The translations under genes were made by a program, and so were the position numbers. Of a stretch of DNA of 64,000 bases, positions 35,778-46,582 are shown piece after piece. The number at the start of each line of letters is the position of its first letter. The first letter of the stretch is position 1. Location: the NCBI GenBank assembly GCA_024734495.1, contig JALMQS010000128.1, forward strand, positions 25,336,711 to 25,400,710. Direction: 5' to 3'. The DNA comes from Forficula auricularia (Eukaryota; Arthropoda; Insecta; Dermaptera; Forficulidae). Below the pieces are notes generated by a model. It did not search any database, had not been told where the DNA came from, and saw only the letters and a program-made list of their open reading frames with translations.

Positions 35778-37149
35778 TTTTGTCTGTAATAAAAATAATC
35801 TTTTCTTCGTTCCCTAAATTTGAATTTGTCATTAAAATTTTATTTTCCTTAGAATTTCTAAATTAAGTTGATAAGGATCCCCCTTCGAAGAAAGTGTTCA
35901 GAAAGTATTTTTTTCCAGATATTCAAACCAAATTATATATTTTAATCTCTTTATAATATATTTACTATTTAAAATAAGTTTAGTTTTTTCCTGAAAATTT
36001 AGACTCTATTTTCCCTAGAAATTCTCAATTAAGTCCCTTTGCATCAATTTTCATATTAGATACCAAAATTAAAGATAACTTTCAAAAAAAAAGTTAACCT
36101 CTACAACGAGGTTTTCGAAACGTGAATTCTAATGAATATATCTTATCAAAAATTCCTAATCTAGAAAATTTCAGCCAAAATTCCTCTTTTGATCAAAGTT
36201 AAAATTCGCCCTCCCCAAATAACGATTAGGTTTTTTCCTGATTTTCTGCATATTTTACATTTTAGAAAGTAACAAATTTAACCAATTCTTCGTTTTGGAA
36301 AAAAAAATTTTGACACCAGAAGTGATTTTCTAAGGGCTTTCGAATATACACTCGTATAGTCGTATAATATTTAATATATAAACATTAATTATTTTCTAAT
36401 TTAATGATACATATGCTTATATATATATATTAGTGGCGTGCCGTCCATGGATGCTGTGGATGCGGAGCATCCCTAAAATTTCAAACATTTAGAGTATTTT
36501 TATAATTATATAAGGTCGACTTCAAAATTTCACGAGGATCTTTAAATTTTCAAATTATTATCCATTATTTCGAATATTTCAATAAAAAACGTTTTTTTGT
36601 TTTGAAAAATATTTTGGTTCTCGAAATGAAATGAAATTGTTGCATACTTTCAAGGGGGAATTAAAATGAATGATTTTCCGAAAAGGGTGCCGATAGAAGG
36701 TTTGAAGTCTCTGCCTGGTATAGTGGTATATTTTCTGGTTCAAGCATGTCAAAGATAAGTCCAGACGAGTTTTAGTCGAATAAAAATTGTTCTAGCTGAG
36801 GAACTTTTAAAATAGTAATAATACAAAAAAAGGAATAAATAAAGATGATTAGAGAATCTTTTGAACTAATTCATTTCAAAGAACTTTGAATATATAAGTT
36901 CGGAAATAACTAATAGTGCTATAGAAAAAGCCATAGCTCGATTATAGCAATAGAATTAGGAGAAATTAATTTAATAAAATAAATAAATTTTCTTATAGGA
37001 CAGGTTGATATATATATTTGTATATTTATTTACTTATATCAGAGGACACTCTCTGTGATTTACTCTTAAAAATCAACGCCTCTTCTCTCAACAAGCACAT
37101 TTTTATTTTATTTGAGATTAGTATGGGATTTTGATAATCACGTAAACTT

Positions 37150-37848
37150 GAGTAAATAAACTGACACATTCTGATGTGGCCATCTACTTTACCATACAAC
37201 CTGGCCCCTCACTTATATTTAATATTTAATAAAATTATTTATAATCATGTAGAGAGGTTAGTTTTTGCATTTTGAAGTTTTCTGGAGCCCACTGATTATG
37301 ATATACAAAATTTGGTTGAGTTTGCAAAGGGCCAAGATATTCATTTTTTGACCCCCTCCCTTTGGGCGGTTAGTTTTTGCATTTTTAGACTTCTGGGGAT
37401 CCACTGATTATGTATACAAAATTTGGTTGAGTTTGCTCAAGCAATGGCCTAGATTTTTAATTTTTAACCCCTCCACCCGCTTAATTTTGGGTCGATATGC
37501 ACCAAAATCTAATCAGCTCCTAATCTCAATGGACCAAACAACGAGTGAAATTTGGTTTTGATATTCACACTAGTTTTTGAGCTAGCCTGAACAAAAAAAT
37601 TGATGACGCACAGATTAACAGACATTTTGACAAAACAGTTATTATCTCAAAAAAATAATTTTTACGGTGTTCACTTATTAGGCTTTTTTATAGACTCAAA
37701 ATGCCATGGTTTCGCTCCGAATTTTTTTAATCAAAATAGTTTGAGCCGTTTTTGAGGTATTTCGAAAAAAGAAGCAAAAAAACCACTTTTTTCCATGCAT
37801 GATTACAATACTTGACCATACTCTGTATGGTAAAAGTAAAAATTAAAA
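37150..37848. repeat. Family T repeat, copy
   Basis: GACACATTCTGATGTGGCCA start and TTGACCATACTCTGTATGG end; internal ~120-bp sub-repeats as in the other copies. Confidence 0.75.
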
Positions 37849-38309
37849 TAAAAAAATTGCCGAGATTACCAGAGTTACTCATTTTTAAGAGTAAATCAAA
37901 GATGGTCAACTATGCTTGATGCAAAAATAAACACACACATACAAGAAGATATATAAAAAACATACTTGAATAAATCTCCATATAATAGATATTTCAAAAC
38001 TAGATTAAGCAAATAAATAAAAAAATTTAAGCGGGGTTTATGCTAAAATTCTCTCTTAATTTTTTTTCTTATTCTATATTCTATTTTTATTATTTATTGT
38101 ATTAAAATCTGTCATTCTTTTGATCTTTGTTTTTCCATTTTAGGTAATATTAGAAAGTGAGGTTTTGCCGTTTTTTTACTACTCCTCCATATTTAGACTG
38201 AAAACTCAGTCAGTCAATTGTATGATTTATGAAAAGCTTTTTAGAAAGTCCCCATTCATACTTATTATTATATTTCTTCTTATGTCATTGAATATCTTTT
38301 ATTTTTTAG

Positions 38310-38471
38310 GATAATACTACTGGTGTAAATTGTGAATTATGTAATTCTGGATGGTTTCGACCAGATGCAGTGGATCTTGTCTCACCATGTCTTCGATGTC
38401 CAAAAGAATGTATTTTGGGAGCATCTGGAACGACGGGGCAATGTCATGTGGTTCCTGAAAATTTCGGCGAA
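38310..38471 (+). CDS. wb: Laminin alpha exon: end of LE2, start of LE3
   Basis: The acceptor is TTTTTTAG ending at 38309 and the donor GTAATT at 38472. It has 54 codons, phase 0. DNTTGVNCELC completes LE2 directly after the previous exon's CENC, as in N-TAGINCETC of other alpha chains; GWFRPD matches the GFFRPKG spacer. PCLRCPKEC and GQC begin LE3. The donor is weaker than most in this gene. Confidence 0.92.
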
Positions 38472-39254
38472 GTAATTATATCCTCCTTTTTTTTTACTAA
38501 TATTTTATTTCTTTGCAGGTTTTTATTTTTCTATTTATTGTACCGGGTGATTCAATAATAATGACGAGGTACCGTATCTCAGGAACTAATAATCGTAGAA
38601 GTTTGGGAAAAAAATCCTTCAGAGGAAATCTACCAAGAAAAATTGATGGAAATATTTTTTAAGTTCATACGTCCACCGCTAGGTGGCTAAATAGCTTCGA
38701 TCGTATAAAAAATGCAATTTTCTCGAAAATTTTCAAATATTAGTTTAGAAATGAATACTCTCACGTTAATGCCACCATAATAGTCCATCTTTTTGATAAA
38801 TGACTTTTTATTGTAGGACGTAAAATAAAGGCGGAGAGGATCCTCAAACTTTTATGGACTCTGTGTCTATAACTTAAGTTTGACTTTAACGGAAATTTGT
38901 TAACAAGGTCTGGTTTCAAGAAAGGAAGGTTTGGTGAATAAAATAAAAAAACATCCATGCCATTCTAGTTCTTGCCGCCCTCGCTAAGGGGCGTGTTTTA
39001 TAAAGTTAAACGTTTGATTAATTTTGCTCCGAAATCTTAAACCGTATAATTATTTTAGTAGATTCAGAAAGTAGATCAAATCGGCAACAAAATATGTTCA
39101 AACCGCATGTCAATATCTTTATTCGTTTAACAGTTATTGCTTAATCCGAACTTAGTTCGATCTTTGGGGTCTGCGATCTATTGGGAGGCGCTGGAATATT
39201 TAATTGTTTAATAATTTTTAATGTTTGTTTAAAATTTAAAATTAATTATATTTA

Positions 39255-39500
39255 GCCTTAGAGTTTAAACCTGCTAACTCACAACAAGGAAATTTTACAG
39301 GGCAGAGAGAAAAAAACAAACAAAATTTAATATTGTTGTTATGGAAAAAACTATTTTTCAAATATTTTTTCTATAACTTAAGATACGTAATTTTAAGTAG
39401 CAGTTTTACTTGGCCGATGCTGCATCTCTTTTTCTTTCGAACGTTATTAATATGTCATATATGATAAAAAATGGATATAGCAGGTTTATATTCTAAGGCG
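39255..39500. repeat. MITE family M1, copy 2
   Basis: Same family as 6452-6697; mutated ends GCCTTAGAGTTTAAACCTGC and GCAGGTTTATATTCTAAGGC. The two copies match over the GCTGCATCTC/GAGATGCAGC region in opposite orientation. Confidence 0.72.
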
Positions 39501-39629
39501 ATGATTTTTCTAAAATGGATTTACTATAAAATTTACGAAAAAAAGAAATATTTTAAAATGTCACTATAAAGTTGGAAATCAATTATGATGAATGTTGTAT
39601 AATGATATCAAATAATAAATATTTATCGA

Positions 39630-40476
39630 CTAGTTGAAAGGTCCGCCTTAAGCGGGTCTCTTGCTAGCCAGAGGGTTATGTCCCCTGGACCCCCACACCC
39701 CCCAATCCCATACACCGTACATCCGAATCCCCGCACCCCAACGCCAACCTGCACCCCACTACGCACCTTCCCCCCATTCCACCCTCACACCTACCCCGAG
39801 CCCCCTGAACCCCATACCCTACCCTACAACCGCACCCACCCTCCGAATCCAGCTTTTTTCATTTCTAGCCTTCTCACTAAGATTATGTATACAAAATTTG
39901 GTTAAGTTTAGTCCAAGGGAAAGAATTTTCATTTTTTTACCATCCTTCATTTTGGGTGGTTAGTTTTTCATTTCTAGCCTTCTAGTGGCCCACATATTAT
40001 GTATACAAAATTTAGTTGAGTTTGCTCCAAGGGCAAGAATTTTCAATTTTTGACCCCCCCACACCCTCTTTGGGTGGTTTTTTTGAGGAATTTTTTTAAA
40101 CAAAAGTTGTCAGAAATCACATCTACCTCATAACAAAATTTACCGTAGAGTTAATAGTTTAGGAGTTATTTGATAATTTCCATTAATGCTCTCCCTCAAA
40201 CCCCCTTTTAGGGTCAAAATATCAAAACGTTATATAGCAATAAACGTAAGTTAGAAGTCATCTGATCCAAATATGAAATTTGATAATAACCCATTCAGCC
40301 GTTTTTACGTGAATCGTGAGCAACTTTTCGCGGAACCCACGCAAACATACATACATACAGACTGAAATTTTGTTGGTGGTGTTTTCGTTCATAACTTTGA
40401 TTGAAAACGTGTGCAACCAAAATTTGGCGTGATTTGGACCAATGTACAGACAAAACCTTAATTTTATATATATAGA
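39630..40476 (-). mobile_element. Helitron-like element with intact ends
   Basis: The minus strand begins TCTATATATATAAAATTAAG after A and ends with hairpin CCGCTTAAGGCGG, a short spacer and CTAG before T, a textbook Helitron end arrangement. The plus strand is C-rich near 39680-39850, which yields spurious proline-rich frames. No Rep/helicase. Confidence 0.8.
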
Positions 40477-41183
40477 TTATTAAATTATTTAATTAATCTT
40501 TAAAATGAGAACCGGAATTCAATATTTTGTTGTTTTTGATTGATAATATACCAACTACTAATTTCACAATAAAAAAGCATCTACCTATTTTAATTTATTT
40601 GAATTCATGGATCATCCTTAAAAATTATGAAAATATTGATGAGTAATAAATGATTAAAGATCGAAAGCTCGGAAGTAAACAATTAAAATTTTATTTGTGA
40701 CCAAAAACTCGACACTTGCTTGACATGTTCATTAAAATTTATCTACCAGAAGGACTTCGATATTAATTATATAAGATACTTATTATACTAAATTCCGTCT
40801 TCTGATTCATTTGAGTCCCCACAAAAATAATCATTAAAATTTTCTAAGCCATTCTTGGTTTTATACTTTTTCATCTTCAAATTGTAAATAATCAGTCTCA
40901 AAAAGAGATTTGTGAATTTCGTTTCGGATTTATGGCCAATCAAATTTAATAAAAATAAGATAATTTTGATATTTATTAATTTTATTTTGAATTTGTCTAT
41001 TCATAATTTGAAGTTGAAAAGTTAAGAGTTTAGTTTTTTTTTATTTATATCTATATACCTATATATATATATATATATTTTTTTCAATATTTTTCAAAAT
41101 ATGAATTTACTATTTTTAATTAAACTAGCAATAAATATTAGGAGTAACATTTTTATTGGTTTATTTAATTCTTTGAGAATTAA

Positions 41184-41701
41184 GGTAGTTCTTTCACAAA
41201 TACAAAAGTTCAAGTAGTCTTCGAAACTTGGAATTTAAGTCATTAAAAGCATAATAAACACACTGTTAAAATTTGAAGACGATTTACCACACCAAACATG
41301 AAATAATTGCAATTAAAAATGAAATTTTTACATATGGTAGATTGGGAAAGGGTGGGAAAATGATTATTATTTTATTTTTTTTCATTGAAGGACTTTCACC
41401 ATCTTGATGAAAAATTAATATTTGTTAGAGTAATATATTCGGTGTAACTTAAAAAAAATTGAAATTATTTACCTAGTAGTTTGGATAAAAAAATAAATAA
41501 TAATAACATATTTGGGCGATTATTTTTAGTGAAGGGGATATAAAATCAATGGCTTGGAAACGATCCATTCATAAAGAGGATATAGTAGTGTGAGAAGTAC
41601 AGTCACGTTAAAAAACATAACCTAAAATTTTAGTACCGTTCATATGTATAATGTGGTTACAAGGCTAAAACTTTTTGTGTGTATTGTCACGAAGAACTAC
41701 C
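41184..41701. mobile_element. TTAA-flanked element family P2a, copy 2
   Basis: TTAA at 41180-41183 and 41702-41705; ends GGTAGTTCTTTCAC and GAAGAACTACC. It ends about 210 bp upstream of a laminin exon. Confidence 0.82.
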
Positions 41702-41915
41702 TTAATGTAAAGGCAGCCCAAGGATAATAAAAAATAAAAATCCGAATATAAAACGATCGATTTTTTAAGACGATGAAAATGACGTTACATTAAATTATTT
41801 TATTGTTCATTATCCTTGGGTTTCCTTTAATCACTTCTCCGTTGAATTCTACCAATCCGCCTCCATAGGAAAATACTTAAAAATTATTTAATTAATTTTT
41901 GTTTGTTTTTTTCAG

Positions 41916-42230
41916 GTAGTATGTGATTGTCATGAAGGCTACACAGGGTCTCGCTGCGAACGCTGCGCTCATGGATTCCGAGCTTGTGACCCTCGAGGCT
42001 CCTTACCTCCGGCCGAAGAGGCTGTCAAATCAAATCTTACACCTAACACCAACTCAGGGTTACATTGCGAGATCAAATGTAGATGCAAACAAGGGACGGA
42101 GGGCCCTAAATGTGACCGATGCCGGTCTGGGCATTTTCACCTTGCCCAGGGACATCCTCATGGGTGTCTTCAGTGTTACTGTAGCGGTGTAAGCCAGCAC
42201 TGCAAACCAGCAGCGATTAATTATCAAAAT
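41916..42230 (+). CDS. wb: Laminin alpha exon: LE3 end, LE4, first half of LE5
   Basis: AG at 41914-41915 precedes the exon and a GTAGGC donor at 42231 follows. It has 105 codons, phase 0. VVCDCHEGYTGSRCERC ends LE3, CRCKQGTEGPKCDRC is LE4 and CYCSGVSQHC is the LE5 half that abuts L4 in alpha-1/2 chains. Between LE3 and LE4, where the family has a cysteine-rich C-K-A-C-N-C stretch, there is one cysteine in ACDPRG and a sequon NLT. A consensus-like alternative donor GTAAGC sits at 42189, but using it would drop the conserved VSQHC. The phase does not match the next exon (see findings). Confidence 0.9.
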
Positions 42231-43902
42231 GTAGGCTATAACTAAGTTTCAAAATTCATTAATAATAATAATAATAAATCTTTATTACTCGACTTGCTTA
42301 GAGGCACAAGTCCTCGGTGGATAGGTCAACCAATATCATCAATACAAATCAATTACAAGAAATTAACAATTAACAAGTAAGAAAAAGAAAAAAATAGAAA
42401 TGTATGCTCATTATCAAATAACATGATCATAGATTTCCATAAAAAGACAAAACGTAATTTAAATAATTCCATACAAAAACCCGATACCAGGAGCAAACGG
42501 CGCATTAGCCACCCCGGCATTTGCCATAAGTTGTTAAGGAAACCTGGTCAAAACCTTAACAAGGATGGTATGACCTCTCTATACCTCAGCTAATCTTTGC
42601 TTGTGAGAACTAAATAAAATTTTGTACTACTCTAGGACATTAGCACTTGACAAAATTAAGATAAGAGTAAATAAATATTTTATTTAATATGGATTTACTA
42701 TGACTAACTCATAGTAAATCCATATTAAATAAAATATTTATTTACTCTTATCTTTATTAAAGATGTTTCACCTTGCACCAACACCACAATCTCTACTGAT
42801 TATCTTGACAAAATTTATAATTGACTTAATAATAGGGGGCAGAGGACTATAATCCCAAGTAGTAACAGATATACTGTTTCACAAATCAATGCCAGATCCT
42901 ACAAATGAATGTAAACCTTTAAAATATAAAATACTAGGTAGGTTTCACAAAAAATTTTGGGACCAAGAACCCACACCACTCTCCCTTAATAAAATTGATT
43001 CTAAACCGATATTTTACAAGAATTAATACATGCCTGGGACTTATCTATTACCTCCCCCCACTGAAATATTCTATTTTACAGTGTTTTTAAATATAGATAT
43101 GTTTTTGTTTAAATTGAGCCACCTTCTGTGTATGTCTTTGATATGTTGGGGCAAAGCCTGGCATATTTTCAGAATCGCAAACCGAGATGAACCGGATAAG
43201 TCACTCCACCTCATCCAAAATTTTGATTTCAATAAAAAATGTGTATATCTTAGTTAAAATAAGCAAATTTTTAAAGTGAAAGTGTAAATTAAAAGCAGGG
43301 TTGTAGACTCAGAGTCGGGTCGGGAAAAATTTGTCGACTCCGACTCCGGGATTTATCTCTTTTTGTTTTCAACAGGAAATATTTCTAGGACAATTTCAAT
43401 TCATTAACTATAAATATGGCATGAATTAATTTTTATGATCAACCCTTCATCCCCTAAGGGGGTGCTACCTTAAATTAAATTTTCATAAAAATGTAGTTTC
43501 TAGTAGATTCTAGAGCAATTCCAAATCACTAAGTATGAATATGGCCTGAAATAAGTTATCTGATCGACCCTTCAACTCCTAAAGTGGGTAACTAACGTTA
43601 ATTTAAAATATAAGTTCTGCTAATTTCTAGATTAAAAGGCCGACCACAACAGTTTAATAACAAAACATACTCTTTACAACAAATTTATTAATTTAATAAA
43701 AATTCAAAATCTTTACAATATCATCTTGTTAGTAGTATCTTCTTGAGTGTTGGCCATTGTAGTTTTTCACAAAAACTTTACTTATTTATTTATTTTGACC
43801 TCTTCAGAATCAGACCCGGACAAAATTACAAACCGTCCGGGACGGCAACTCTTGGCGCAGGAATTGGTATTCTCCTAGGTGGAAATGGGAATTCTTTGAA
43901 AT

Positions 43903-44151
43903 TATTGGATAAAAATACTTGGTAGGTTTCACATTAAGATATAAAAAATAAAACGAATTTATTTTTTGAGAATCTTTAATCTCGATATATATATATATTA
44001 CTTATCCAGGTCAGTTACTTTCTGTTTCTCCTGAAGATGGGTTAGTCACCCGAAATATATATATATCGAGATTAAAGATTCTCCAAAAATAAATTCGTTT
44101 TATTTTTTTATATCTTAATGTGAAACCTTACCAAGTATTTTTATCCAATAA
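43903..44151. repeat. Foldback element with hammerhead-like core
   Basis: Arms from TTGGATAAAAATACTTGGTA and its inverse meet around 44000-44040. The plus strand at 44031-44055 has CTGAAGA, a GGGT/ACCC stem and GAAA, followed by a TATATA run complementary to the left arm. Confidence 0.72.
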
Positions 44152-44887
44152 TTTTAAAAAAATGTTTCACCAAGTACCAATACCAAATTCCTTAAAAACT
44201 AGGGAATTATTTGGACTTGAACCATCAATCGTAAAATTAGAAAATCTAATTAAATTTTGTTTATATTTGACGGTTCATCTTCTTAATTCTGAAATGCTTT
44301 TTAAATAATACTAATTCTATATATAGCTAGAATCAACTCATTTGAACACATTTTTCTAATTTCTCTATCTGAAAGAATTTTCTAGTGTAGGTATTATATA
44401 CATCATATTTTTATAAAAGTACAAATTGCCAACTTAGGAGTTTTTAGGAAACACGAGAGTCTCCTCAACTGAATCTGAGTTATTATGCTTATAATAGAAT
44501 GGCTATATCACTCCTCGGGGGATTGAATTCGGGTGGCAAAACACACGTGTCATATATATACTGTATGTCAAATTGATTTTGCATTGATGGATAGCTATTG
44601 ACCCGAATAGCTCAACTTCTCGGGATTTTCTTCATAAAACATATACTTATATCCCGGTTAGATGCTCATATTGTAATTAATTATCATTGCAGTATGGGCA
44701 AGGAGGATACCTAGATTTGTCTGTCTTAATTATTTAATAATTAGATGCTCAATATGCATACGTTTGAAGTAATTTTTTATGTTCTTTAAATGATATTCTC
44801 TACTATAAAAGTCAAGCCATATTCGAATACTATTATCAATTATTAATATGATGGTAAATTTTTATATAAAAGGGCTGAATAGTTGTT

Positions 44888-45345
44888 TTATTGAAGGAGA
44901 CAATAAAAGAGCGTGTCGTCTGCTGGAATTATACATTTTTAATTTATTTATAACGAGTTTATAGTTCCTGTGAATCAATTGTAATAGACCGATGAAGAGG
45001 GCAAAGCTCTCTCGAAACTATAGTCTTGTTATATATATTTTTTTTATTTATTTATTGTCACCGGGAACAAAGCCCATTTAGACAGCACATAAGTAAAGTG
45101 TTAGTAGGGTTAGTGAGGGAGCCGAGTTTTTAGCCGGTAGAAATTTTTATTTGCCAGCCAGGATCGAACCCCGGCCTTCCGCTCCAACATCGTCATAATC
45201 GATCGATGCCGAAGCGGGGCCAGCGCGTTAGCTGGCTCGGCTAACCCGACTCCCAGTCTTGTTATAAATAAATTAAAAATTTATAATTCCAGTAGAAGAC
45301 ACACTCTTTTATTGTAAAAATTCTGCTACTCTCGGCAAAAAGAAA
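44888..45345. repeat. Foldback element interrupted by a SINE
   Basis: Same family as 31681-31852 (AGACAATAAAAGAGCGTGTC, ACACACTCTTTTATTG). A degenerate core CCGATGA, AGAG/CTCT stem and GAAA lies at 44989-45017 on the plus strand, with C for U at the second core position. Confidence 0.72.
45034..45254 (-). mobile_element. tRNA-derived SINE with 12-bp target duplication
   Basis: The minus strand starts CTGGGAGTCGGGTTAGCCGA and has a box A-like GGTTAGCCGAGCC and box B GGGGTTCGATCC, ending in a TAAATAAAT tail. Direct repeats AGTCTTGTTATA flank it (45022-45033, 45255-45266). Confidence 0.85.
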
Positions 45346-45657
45346 CTTTCAATTTAGTTGTTTTATAATTCAATTCTTTCTATAATATGTATTTTTGGTG
45401 TTGAGATTTTGAGGCTTTGGGAACAGTATTATCGATATAAGTTTCTAATTATTTTAATTGTCTATTGTGCTGTATTCTGACGAAACAAATTATCAATTGT
45501 ACACTTATAAACTGTATACGCATAAATAATACTATTCTGATATTATCGTTTTACTACTAACATTACTTACATCCATCAAATTGTTTCCCAAAGTCTCAAA
45601 AATCTCAACACCAAAAATATTCTAGAAAATATTATCAATGTTAAATTATATTTATAT

Positions 45658-46012
45658 AGGTGGTCCAGAAAGAAATTCATTTTTGGAAATAGTAACAAAA
45701 CAAAACTATTATATTTAAAAGCGTTTAATCTTAAACAATATAAAGTTTATTAAATGTAATTTTAGTTTTTGAAAATTTTCATCAAGATGACGTCCTTGGC
45801 TGTTACTCTCTCACTTCCAAACGGGCACGAAAAATTTTGAAAAACTTTAATATGATTTTCTTTTGAAATGACTTCCATTCTTGATGATTTAATTTTCAAA
45901 AACTAAAATTACATTTAATAAACTTTATATTGTATAAGATCAAACGCTTTTAAATATAATAGTTTTGTTTTCTTTCTATTTTCAAAAATGAATTTCTTTC
46001 TGGACCACCCTA
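45658..46012. repeat. Foldback MITE, GGTGGTCCAGAAAG ends
   Basis: The arms 45658-45785 and 45888-46012 are complementary (GGTGGTCCAGAAAGAAATTC). It ends about 170 bp upstream of the L4-entry exon. Confidence 0.8.
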
Positions 46013-46179
46013 TATTTTTGATTTCTCATATTATTATTCCAAAATAATATCTTTTATACACAATTTCTATAGAAAAATAGGATATAGAAATACCGAACAT
46101 ACAATTAATTACATCTCTATAGTAATATTTAATTTGAAAATGTTTCTTTGACTAATATAATATAAAATTTTTCTTTCAG

Positions 46180-46444
46180 ATTGTACGTTTTGAATGGTTG
46201 GCTTGTGACGGATTTGCGTGTCGCTCATTCAGCTACGCCACTCCTTGATGACGACACAGGCAAATGGACAATCGGAAATTATGAATTGGCAGCTGAAAAC
46301 TATTATTGGCTTGCACCCAAGGATTTATATTCAGGCAACCGATTGACCAGCTATGGATCAAATATTTCGTTTGTTCTTGGTTGGGTTTCGATGAGAGGAG
46401 ACACAAGCGGAAAACCAACCGTCGCCCCTGACGCCATCCTCTTT
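46180..46444 (+). CDS. wb: Laminin alpha exon: first part of L4 (domain IV) module
   Basis: The acceptor is TTCTTTCAG ending at 46179 and the donor GTAAGG at 46445. The open frame begins at 46181: LNGWLVTDLRV matches the family start of L4 (SGWYLTDL), YYWLAPKDLYSGNRLTSYG matches YYWSAP-YLGNKL-G, and the exon ends with PDAILF. Trp of NGW is 16 residues after the last LE5 cysteine, the same spacing as in known chains, so no residues are missing. The frame leaves one unpaired base (46180) after a phase-0 exon: an extra nucleotide, an unusual splice or an undetected mini-exon. The exon body has no stop. Confidence 0.88.
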
Positions 46445-46537
46445 GTAAGGGTTGCATTTTACTTAAGAATGGACGAATAATAAAATTTTTAAGAACAAAT
46501 CCAAGAGGGTGTTCATTTCTTGATGCAAATAAAATAA

Positions 46538-46582
<45 letters not shown>
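46538..46582. repeat. (CA)n(TA)n microsatellite
   Basis: Alternating CA then TA dinucleotides directly before the left end of the hAT-type element at 46581. Confidence 0.9.

Larger units (their letters stand above)
35195..35830. repeat. Tandem duplication (unit ~361 bp) carrying the tRNA-like genes
   Basis: 35195-35470 and 35557-35830 are nearly identical, separated by 86 bp that ends TTGGGGTCTGCGATCGATTG. A fragment of the spacer plus unit start (TTTGGGGTCTGCGATC, GGCGCTGGAATA) recurs at about 39152-39215, so the unit is dispersed as well as tandem. Confidence 0.85.
28605..38309. other. Laminin intron 3, 9.7 kb
   Basis: It contains family F2 (28756-29105), a TGCAAAATATGCAG-rich stretch (29140-29280, 30300-30350), a foldback fragment 30370-30560, foldback 31681-31852, family T copies, the GGGGAG-ended element 33568-34480 and the tRNA-like pair. 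In 29300-30360, 30560-31670 and 35830-37150 I see nothing convincing beyond low-complexity AT. Confidence 0.75.
38472..41915. other. Laminin intron 4
   Basis: It holds an unassigned stretch (38540-39120, beginning near TACCGGGTGATTCAATAATA, suggestive of a MITE end), the dispersed unit fragment near 39152, MITE M1, a Helitron-like element, 700 bp of plain AT-rich sequence (40480-41180, with (AT)n near 41060) and a TTAA-flanked element. Confidence 0.7.
42231..46179. other. Laminin intron 5
   Basis: It holds a stretch resembling a LINE 3-prime tail (about 42280-42560), a short palindrome (42668-42760), a repeat rich in TCGACTCCGACTCC words (about 43300-43620), foldback elements at 43903-44151 and 44888-45345, a SINE inserted in the latter, and a palindrome at 45658-46012. 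I see no obvious small exon of the length class (3n+2) that would repair the junction phase, but I cannot exclude one. Confidence 0.7.

Noticed and set aside
39661..39963. Proline-rich open frames
   Set aside because: Caused by the C-rich body of the Helitron-like element.
42189..42194. Alternative laminin donor GTAAGC
   Set aside because: It would remove the conserved VSQHC of LE5 and still give phase 0, so it does not fix the L4 junction.
43030..43257. 75-residue plus-strand frame in laminin intron 5
   Set aside because: Low-complexity, no conserved motif, no splice support.
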